Of a DNA stretch of 24,906 nt, positions 6,900-13,458 are shown one piece after another. The notes beneath the pieces were generated by a model. The model was given only the letters and a program-made list of their open reading frames with translations. It had not been told where the DNA came from and made no database searches. Every line of letters starts with the position of its first letter. Position 1 is the first letter of the stretch. Source of the DNA: Hebobacterum sp964559435 (GTDB lineage Bacteria; Armatimonadota; Hebobacteria; Hebobacterales; Hebobacteraceae); contig CAZLHI010000044.1 in NCBI GenBank assembly GCA_964559435.1, positions 1 through 24,906 of the forward strand. Direction: 5' to 3'. The position numbers were made by a program, and so were the translations under genes.

Positions 6900-9059
6900 T
6901 CACACCCCGCGCGGCGCGGCCGCGGCCAGCACCAGTTCATCCCTTGACATTTCTGCCAACTCGGCCTCGGCGAGCGACAGCACCTGCTCGCCCTTCACCA
7001 AACCCGAGAGGTTGACGATCCGCCCGCGCAACCCGAGGAAGAGCTGCGGTAGCTCTGCGCCCGCGTCGCCATAGCGAGTCTCCTGCTCGAGCAGCCGCGA
7101 AAGCGCTTCGCGCGCTCCACCGACATCGAAGCTCGTCACCGATCCGCCCGGAAGTAGTAGCCGAACTACCGCTTGTTCATCTACCAGGGAGATGCCGTAG
7201 TCTCGTTCCTTCAGCAATCCCAGCAGGCGCTTTCTCTCCCGGGCAGCCCGATAGGCGCGGAGGAGACCCGTGTCTGCCACCAGCGCGACGTCATCCGGCG
7301 CCACACCTAGGGACTTCGCCGCCGCGAACGTCCGCTCCTCGTCGGCGGCGGCACCGCGCGACAGATCGCGCTCTCGCAGCTCCGTATGGCCGCTCGCCAA
7401 TGCCCGTAGAAGTGCGGTGCGCGCGTCGTACTCTATGTCCACCGATACGCTGGACGGGTCGGCCCCTTGTCTCACGACCGCCTCCACCGCCTCTCTCCGT
7501 ATCCGCAACACGTCTTCTTCAGACGCCTCGGGTACAGTCCTCTCCACCACCTCTCGCACCATCGCGAGCGCGGTCCCGATGGCCGAGATTACCGGGGCAT
7601 TGGGCGCCAGCCGAACGGGCAGCCCGAGCTTCTCTCCGACGGCCGGCACAAGCGCACTTGCCCCTCCGCCCCCACCGATGAGCTCGGTGCCGCTGCGTGC
7701 CATCCCTCTCTGTTCAATCAGCTCTTCCGCCACCGCTGCCGGCCTCTGCGCCGCAATCTCGATGATTGCCCGAGCCGCCTGCTCAGCAGATGCATCGAAC
7801 TGGCCCCCGAACGCGGCCAGTGCTGCCCGCGCAGCCCCAACGTCTCCCCGTGCGAAGTCGCCCTCAGGGATCGGGCCGGCAACATTGGCGGCACACGTGA
7901 GCGTCACCGCGACGCTCTCTCCCCCGTCGGTCACAACCGTGGCGTAGTCTCCCGGGTCGCCGCTCATGGGGGAGACCAGCGCAACCTTCAGATGCTCGCT
8001 CCGGTGGAGGAACTCGGCACCGGAGAAGCACGCATACGGCAGACCAGCGAGATGCGCACTGCGAGGTCCCACCTCGTGCACGGCACCATCTCGCACACGA
8101 GGCATGGAGCCTCCCGCCACGCCAATCGTCCTCACATCCACCGTCCGCACAAACAGTCGGTGCCCTCCCACTTCGGCCGTTCGGAGCAGGGCTCTGCCGT
8201 GGCGGATTGCCGAGATATCGGTGCTCGTCCCGCCTACCTCGAGGAACACCCCTTCGCTCACGCGGGCGTACATCAGCGCGGCCGCCACTCCGGCCGCCGG
8301 CCCCGACAGCAGCGTGAGCAGCGGCCTCCGTCTCATGTCCTCCACGCTCATCACGCCGCCGTCGCTGCGTACGACCATGAGCGGAGCCGAGATTCCGATT
8401 TCCTTGGCGGCGGCCTCGGTCAGGTCGGCGGTGGCGATCGCCTTAGGCAACAGGCTTGCGTTGATGACCGCCGTGCGGGTGCGGATTCGGAGCCCGTATC
8501 TGCCGGTGATCTCATGAGTTCCCGTCGCAGGAAGACCCGCTGCTTCGGCCCGTTCCATCACCAGCGTCTCACGGCGCGGGTCGTCCACGGAGAATGCCTC
8601 CGCAGCAACTATGGCAGCCGCTCCCGCTTCTCTGAGCTCAGCCAATGCCCCGTCGACGGAGCGTGCGTCGAAGCTCTGGACGTCCAGGTACATATGAGCC
8701 GTGTGCAGCTCCTTGCCGGTGGCAAGTACTATATTGCCGATCCTTGTCTCCTTCTCCGCCCGACGTCCTTCGAGTCCTGACCCGACCGCCAGAATGCCGA
8801 CCCGTGCAACATCGCCTTCCAGTAGCGCGTTGGTGACCTGAGTTGTGCTGTAGGCGAGGAAGCTAACTCCTTCCGGAGTTATGCCGGACTCGCCAAGCAG
8901 GATCCTGAGGGCCTGAACAACACCTTCGGCGACCCCGCGGTCGGCGCGATGGGTCGTCGGCACCTTGGCCTGCGCAGTGAGTTCGAGGCTGCGCGCTTCG
9001 AGCGCGACCGCGTGGGTGAACGTCCCGCCGACATCTATGCCGATGCGATAGCTCGCCAT
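6900..9059 (-). CDS. Hydantoinase/oxoprolinase-family protein (HyuA-like)
   Basis: A 719-residue cytoplasmic protein of the ATP-dependent hydantoinase A / 5-oxoprolinase family. It shows the N-terminal actin-like phosphate motif IGIDVGGTFTHAVAL (6-20), the second phosphate motif EVGGTSTDIS (about 274), the GVAGGSMPRV segment and the glycine-rich IGGGGGASALVP near 463. Family members open or carboxylate cyclic amides, imides or ketones with ATP, usually with a HyuB-type partner. No HyuB is present in the window. The last ~190 residues (from about 530) do not resemble the catalytic core and form an extra C-terminal region. It starts 20 nt after the PASTA gene, with no clear ribosome-binding site, so translation may depend on coupling. 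Substrate cannot be assigned. Confidence 0.88.
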   Translation of the reverse strand: MASYRIGIDVGGTFTHAVALEARSLELTAQAKVPTTHRADRGVAEGVVQALRILLGESGITPEGVSFLAYSTTQVTNALLEGDVARVGILAVGSGLEGRRAEKETRIGNIVLATGKELHTAHMYLDVQSFDARSVDGALAELREAGAAAIVAAEAFSVDDPRRETLVMERAEAAGLPATGTHEITGRYGLRIRTRTAVINASLLPKAIATADLTEAAAKEIGISAPLMVVRSDGGVMSVEDMRRRPLLTLLSGPAAGVAAALMYARVSEGVFLEVGGTSTDISAIRHGRALLRTAEVGGHRLFVRTVDVRTIGVAGGSMPRVRDGAVHEVGPRSAHLAGLPYACFSGAEFLHRSEHLKVALVSPMSGDPGDYATVVTDGGESVAVTLTCAANVAGPIPEGDFARGDVGAARAALAAFGGQFDASAEQAARAIIEIAAQRPAAVAEELIEQRGMARSGTELIGGGGGASALVPAVGEKLGLPVRLAPNAPVISAIGTALAMVREVVERTVPEASEEDVLRIRREAVEAVVRQGADPSSVSVDIEYDARTALLRALASGHTELRERDLSRGAAADEERTFAAAKSLGVAPDDVALVADTGLLRAYRAARERKRLLGLLKERDYGISLVDEQAVVRLLLPGGSVTSFDVGGAREALSRLLEQETRYGDAGAELPQLFLGLRGRIVNLSGLVKGEQVLSLAEAELAEMSRDELVLAAAAPRGV

Positions 9060-9079
9060 CGCCCGCTGCCGCCCGGCCC

Positions 9080-9928
9080 TCAGAGTGGTCTCTCCTCGAC
9101 CACCAATCCGCTGAGGTAGACCTGGACGGTGGCTCCAGGGCCTTCGCCTTGGACGGTTTCGCGGACGCGCTCGCCTGGCCGGTGCATGCGCCTGTAGACA
9201 GTCCTCTCACCTTTCCGATCCTGAACGACTATGCGAACCTCCTGGAGACTCGCGCCAGGTGGCACGACATAGTCTATCTCGGTCCGCCGCAGCCCCGGCC
9301 TACCCCTGTCCTGCACCGGCTCAATTCGCGGGGCCGACCCCTTGCTCACAAACAGGTCCACGGGCGTGCCACGAGGCACCCGCTGCTCCGGCTGTGGTGC
9401 CTGTGCCACCAGATAGCCGACTGGCACGTTGTCATCGTAGCGGGCGGTTTCCCGGCCGATGGTCAGGTTTTCCTGTCTCAGCAGGGCTCGCGCGCGTTCG
9501 ACCGACATCTCTCGCACGTCCGGCACGATTGCCCAGCGAGAGCCCGCGCTCAGTGTCAGCCGAACCAGCCGCCCCAGCTTGACCTCGCGGCCGGGAGGGG
9601 GCTCGGCGGCGATGACGCAGCCCTCGGCAGTGTCTTCGTCCGTCTTCCTGGCGACCACCTCGGCGCGCAGGCCTGCCGCAGACAGGGCCTTTGTCGCCTC
9701 TAGCTGCGTCATGGCTACCACCTCTGGGACGATCACCGCTGGTGGCGCGGTTTTCTCCCAGTACCAGAGCAGGCCGTGGTAGGACAAGACGAGGAACCCG
9801 ATAATCGCCATGAGCTGCAGCATTTGCGGCCAGAGGGCTTTCTGCCGTCGCCGCCCGGGCCACATCCCGATGTGGTATATCGTGCTGCTCTTGGCTCCAG
9901 AGAGTCGGGGGGGCGTCGGAGGCCTCAT
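9080..9928 (-). CDS. Membrane-anchored PASTA-domain protein
   Basis: A 282-residue protein with a basic N-terminal cytoplasmic stretch, one membrane segment (about 35-57, LMAIIGFLVLSYHGLLWYW), then an extracytoplasmic part with two PASTA repeats (about 66-131 and 132-198; the second begins VPDVREMSVERARALLRQEN) and a C-terminal beta-rich domain (about 210-282). PASTA domains bind peptidoglycan fragments or beta-lactams and normally occur on serine/threonine kinases or penicillin-binding proteins. Neither a kinase nor a transpeptidase domain is present here. The gene starts 1 nt after the mltG stop, with GGAG seven bases before ATG at 9928, so the product probably acts with MltG in cell-wall synthesis; this is inference. 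Confidence 0.88.
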   Translation of the reverse strand: MRPPTPPRLSGAKSSTIYHIGMWPGRRRQKALWPQMLQLMAIIGFLVLSYHGLLWYWEKTAPPAVIVPEVVAMTQLEATKALSAAGLRAEVVARKTDEDTAEGCVIAAEPPPGREVKLGRLVRLTLSAGSRWAIVPDVREMSVERARALLRQENLTIGRETARYDDNVPVGYLVAQAPQPEQRVPRGTPVDLFVSKGSAPRIEPVQDRGRPGLRRTEIDYVVPPGASLQEVRIVVQDRKGERTVYRRMHRPGERVRETVQGEGPGATVQVYLSGLVVEERPL

Positions 9929-9929
9929 G

Positions 9930-10949
9930 TCACCGCTCCCGCCGGACGCGAGCGATCGCCGCTAGGTGCTGGGAGAAGGTCGTGCTGAAGATGTGAGAGC
10001 CATCCGGCCGAGCAACGTAATACAAGTAAGGCACTTTGGCCGGGCTCATTGCGGCGCGAATGCTCGACTCGCCTGGATTGCAGATGGGGCCGGGCGGCAG
10101 GCCTTCGTGGAGGTACGTGTTGTACTCGCTATTGACCGACAAGTCGTCGTAAGCCAGCCGTGACTTGCGGTTCTCGGCGAGCGCGTACTGGACAGTCGCG
10201 TCGCACTCCAGCTTCTGTCCTCGTTCGAGTCGATTCAGCAGAACTCCCGCGATTGTCGGGCGCTCGCCGCTATGCTGGGCCTCCCACTCAACGAGCGATG
10301 CGAGTATGAGGATCTCTCGAAGTGTCCTGCCGCCATGTTCTCGTCGCTCCTCAAACAGACCTCTCCAGACGACCTCGTCGAATCGGCGCAGCATCTGCGC
10401 GATTATGTCCTCCTCGGTCTCGCCGGAATCGACGCGATACGTGTCGGGAAACAGATACCCCTCGAGGCTGTCATGGGGAAGAGGGGAATCTACCTCGAAA
10501 CGGCTCGGCGCCTGCGCTGCAGCAAGAAACTGCTGCCGCGAGCCAAGCCGCTCCTCCTGAAGCTTGGAAGCGATTTGCTCCAGGCTGTATCCCTCCGGCA
10601 TGGTGATCCAGCGCCACGCTGTGCGCGAGCCCCAGCAGAGCGCATCGAGCATGTCGAGCCCGGACATGCTTGGATCCAGCTCGTGGCGACCGGCCTGAAT
10701 GCCGCGCCATCTGCCCGTGAGGTAAGCCGCGATGACCATGGTGTTCGCGTTTCGGATCAGTCCCCGGTCACGCAATGTCATGGCCACCTCGGACACCGAC
10801 TCGCCCGGTTCCACCGATATGATCTGGGAACGGCCCGGGCCGACAGGTATTGTCAGACTCCGCACTCCCCCCCACAGAAGGACGGCAAAAGTCGATGCCA
10901 ACACGGCGACGATCAGCCAGAATACCGAGCCCCGCCGCTTCCGCCTCAT
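9930..10949 (-). CDS. mltG: Endolytic murein transglycosylase MltG
   Basis: Cuts nascent glycan strands at the outer face of the inner membrane and sets their length. The 339-residue protein has an N-terminal membrane anchor (about 10-30), a LysM-like region around ISVEPGESVSEVAMTL and the YceG catalytic domain with LEGYLFPDTY (162-171), the catalytic glutamate E221 in ASLVEWEA, and the conserved YNTYLHEGLPPGPICNPG (276-293). Length and motif spacing match the family. Its ATG overlaps the ruvX stop (ATGA), and the PASTA gene follows after 1 nt. A run of eight G lies just ahead of its start inside ruvX. Confidence 0.96.
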   Translation of the reverse strand: MRRKRRGSVFWLIVAVLASTFAVLLWGGVRSLTIPVGPGRSQIISVEPGESVSEVAMTLRDRGLIRNANTMVIAAYLTGRWRGIQAGRHELDPSMSGLDMLDALCWGSRTAWRWITMPEGYSLEQIASKLQEERLGSRQQFLAAAQAPSRFEVDSPLPHDSLEGYLFPDTYRVDSGETEEDIIAQMLRRFDEVVWRGLFEERREHGGRTLREILILASLVEWEAQHSGERPTIAGVLLNRLERGQKLECDATVQYALAENRKSRLAYDDLSVNSEYNTYLHEGLPPGPICNPGESSIRAAMSPAKVPYLYYVARPDGSHIFSTTFSQHLAAIARVRRER

Positions 10950-11386
10950 TGCTCCGACCCCCCCCGCTGTGAGTCCAGGTACCCTTGGAGAAGCACGGCC
11001 GCCGCGACTGCGTCACGCACGGCCCGCCGGCGCGCGCGTCGCTGTCCGGCCTCGAGCAGCGCCCTTTCGGCTTCCGCTGAGGTGAGTCGCTCATCCCAGA
11101 ACGCGACATCGAGTCCAAGAGCTCGCCGCAATCGGGAGGCGAAGCGGCGCACTCTCCTCGCCTGGGGACCGACAGATCCGTCCATGTTGAGCGGAAGGCC
11201 CATGACGATCTTGTTCACACGTCGGCGCCTGGCCACCTCCCCAATGCGCTCGATATCGTCTTCTACGCTGTGACGCTCCACGACATCCAGTGGCTGCGCT
11301 GCGCTGCCAAGCGCATCGCTAATGGCCAGCCCGATGCGTTTCTCGCCGAAGTCAATGCCCAGCACCCGCGTGCCCTGTCGTCTCAT
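10946..11386 (-). CDS. ruvX: Putative Holliday junction resolvase / rRNA-processing nuclease RuvX (YqgF)
   Basis: A 146-residue RNase H-fold protein. The catalytic acidic residues expected for YqgF are present: D12 in VLGIDFGEKRIGLA, E99 in WDERLTSAEAE and D125 in RRAVRDAVAAAVLL; VMGLPLNMDG is also typical. In E. coli the protein acts in 16S rRNA 5'-end maturation and has been linked to recombination. The gene sits in an ATGA overlap with the upstream membrane-protein gene and another with mltG downstream; alaS/ruvX/mltG grouping is common in bacteria. The last codons contain a G8 run. Confidence 0.95.
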   Translation of the reverse strand: MRRQGTRVLGIDFGEKRIGLAISDALGSAAQPLDVVERHSVEDDIERIGEVARRRRVNKIVMGLPLNMDGSVGPQARRVRRFASRLRRALGLDVAFWDERLTSAEAERALLEAGQRRARRRAVRDAVAAAVLLQGYLDSQRGGSEQ

Positions 11387-13458
11387 CGGCCACGTGCTCC
11401 AATGAATATGAGAACGCTCAGCCAGACCGCTAGTCCCACCGCCAGTGAGACCACTCCCGAATCATTTAGTACCATCGCCACAAGCGCGCTTACCACAGCA
11501 CCCCACATCCCGGCCGAGAGGCATCGCTTCCCGGCGAGCACTTGTCGAGCCGGCCCACCTCTCTGCAGCATACCCAGCGCGGCGAGACCGGCCAGCGGAG
11601 CGAGGGCCCACCACCGGCCCGCCGTGACTGCGAGCCCCCAGTTCATGTGCACCTTCCGCCAGGCCGTGTCGGCCAGCACGTCTGCCTGCCCCCTGAGCAG
11701 CGCCGCGGCGGAGCCGATGTGAGTCCTCTCGGCGACAGGCCTCAGGAGGTCCAGGAGGACTGGTACGAAGGCAGCTACCACGATCAGCAGCACACCCAGC
11801 GCCGCCGCGCGCGCTCGGCGCTTGCTGGTGAGCACCCATATCGAGACGAGGCCGGCCATGACAGCAACGTAGCCGCCCCAGTTGGCGCCCCACCACGGCA
11901 TGCCAACTGCGAGCGCCACTGCGACGCCTATTAGAACCGCAGCCGTACTTGGCCGCGGCCTCTGCTGGAGGAGCGAGCCCAGCCCGATGGCCGCCATGGC
12001 CCCGAGGACGCCGACGCACTCGTTCCCAATGCCATAGAAGCGAGAGCCCGACACAACCGAGAAGCCCAGCGCGGACCGCCGCATGAGAGGAGACCCCAGG
12101 ATAGTGTCAGCCGCGATCACAGCAGCGCCGGCCAGCATCGCCGCGGCGAGTGACTGTTCCGACCGTGGGAGGCGCAAGGCCGCCAGTGCTCCCCCGACTG
12201 CCACCCCGGCCGCCACAAAGAGCTGCCGCGCTTGCCCCAGTCCGGCCAGGGTTGCAAGGAGGAGTCCCACCGGCAGGAGCGCCCCCACCAGCGCGGGCGC
12301 CGTCAGCCAGTGGACGCTCCCCCTTCGCCAGACACCCACCACCAGCGCCGCCAGGATCAGTGCCCCCATGTACACCACGTAGAGCCCCGCAGCTACCTCC
12401 AGCAACCTGTCTCGCTCGAGCAGCATCAAGTCCAGGCGGTCGAGCTCTTCGAGTGCCTGATCCGACTCGCGGATGCGTATGACGCGACCCGACATCTCGG
12501 TCGGGGCGGGGGCCGTGCTTTCCCACCACTGGAGCAGAGTCGGCCCGACATCAGCCGCCGTCACCAGCCCCTCCCAGCGCGTGCTCGCGCTGGTCAGCAG
12601 CCCGGGTCTGCTCCCGGTCGGCCAGTCAATCTCCCGCACCACGATGGGCGAGAGTCGCACGTCGACATCTCTCCCGGCAGCGCCCGCTGTCGGAGACAGC
12701 GCTATCACGAGGTATCGGCCCCGGGTCCAGAGCACATCGAGCGCAGCGCCAATCACTTGGTCAGCCGCCTCCAGTGAGTCCATCGCCGATAGGTCCACGA
12801 GGATCACGGCGTGTTGGCGCAGCGCTTCGACAAGCGCGCCCCGCAGCGCGGCTGCGGCCGTGAGCCCTTCCCCCGCCCACACGCCATCGACGACGCCCTC
12901 CCCGTCGGCCAGCGCCAATGCCGCTTCGCCGCCGTGTGTCCCCGGGCTCACTACGGCCGTGGTGAGCCCGACCTCGTGCAGCGCCTGCCCCAGCGCCCCC
13001 GGCGCGGCTCCGGTATGCGCCCGCGCGTTCGCACTCCGCACTTCGCTGAGATCGACGCGCCACTTCCCGTCGATCGCCGCGGGCGCCGGCGCCACCGAAG
13101 GCCCCACGGCAGCTCGCCCCGCACCCAGCGTCGCCCAGATCCCGTTCTGGGCCGAGATAGCCACGGGTGAACCAGGCATGAGTCCGGCGCCGCCCGCCGC
13201 ACTCAAGGCACGCAGGTTCGGCGGACCCGACCGGCGCAGGTCTCGCCAGCACGCAGCCGGGAGGACGAAGACGAGGGAGCGCGGGCCCTCTCGCCCCGGC
13301 TTGAACCCGTAGTGCGGCGGCGGTGCCCGGTCTACCACTATCGCGGAGGCAGACCCGGGCCGGACAATCAGCCCTAGGAGGCCGACTCCGATACAAGAGA
13401 GGATTCGACTACTCCTGGCGTGCAGCGACCAGCTCTTTCGCCCTGGCCAAAGCGTCAT
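11383..13458 (-). CDS. Large membrane protein with degenerate alkaline-phosphatase-like ectodomain
   Basis: A 691-residue protein. An N-terminal signal-like segment (residues 19-39, ending in SASA) is followed by a soluble domain (about 45-340) whose layout resembles alkaline-phosphatase/phosphoglyceromutase-fold proteins, including TAADVGPTLLQWW near its end. After that come about nine or ten hydrophobic segments, with the block SRFYGIGNECVGVLGA near residue 473 and NDSGVVSLA near the C-terminus. The usual Asp/Ser-Thr nucleophile and SDHG metal site of the fold are not evident (VIALSP stands where SDHG would be expected), so it may be non-catalytic. ATG at 13458 is chosen because GGAG lies seven bases upstream; this overlaps alaS by 50 nt. 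Its stop overlaps ruvX (ATGA). Function unknown; an envelope role is likely from topology. Confidence 0.78.
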   Translation of the reverse strand: MTLWPGRKSWSLHARSSRILSCIGVGLLGLIVRPGSASAIVVDRAPPPHYGFKPGREGPRSLVFVLPAACWRDLRRSGPPNLRALSAAGGAGLMPGSPVAISAQNGIWATLGAGRAAVGPSVAPAPAAIDGKWRVDLSEVRSANARAHTGAAPGALGQALHEVGLTTAVVSPGTHGGEAALALADGEGVVDGVWAGEGLTAAAALRGALVEALRQHAVILVDLSAMDSLEAADQVIGAALDVLWTRGRYLVIALSPTAGAAGRDVDVRLSPIVVREIDWPTGSRPGLLTSASTRWEGLVTAADVGPTLLQWWESTAPAPTEMSGRVIRIRESDQALEELDRLDLMLLERDRLLEVAAGLYVVYMGALILAALVVGVWRRGSVHWLTAPALVGALLPVGLLLATLAGLGQARQLFVAAGVAVGGALAALRLPRSEQSLAAAMLAGAAVIAADTILGSPLMRRSALGFSVVSGSRFYGIGNECVGVLGAMAAIGLGSLLQQRPRPSTAAVLIGVAVALAVGMPWWGANWGGYVAVMAGLVSIWVLTSKRRARAAALGVLLIVVAAFVPVLLDLLRPVAERTHIGSAAALLRGQADVLADTAWRKVHMNWGLAVTAGRWWALAPLAGLAALGMLQRGGPARQVLAGKRCLSAGMWGAVVSALVAMVLNDSGVVSLAVGLAVWLSVLIFIGARGR

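Noticed and set aside
7467..8780. 437-codon plus-strand open frame opposite the hydantoinase-family gene
   Set aside because: Low-complexity Arg/His/Pro-rich translation, antisense to a gene with intact family motifs; a GC-driven shadow.
13382..13404. Later start for the 691-residue membrane protein, using ATC after AGGAG in the alaS stop region
   Set aside because: It would give a signal peptide with no basic leader segment, whereas ATG at 13458 has GGAG and supplies the basic stretch; kept only as a remote alternative.
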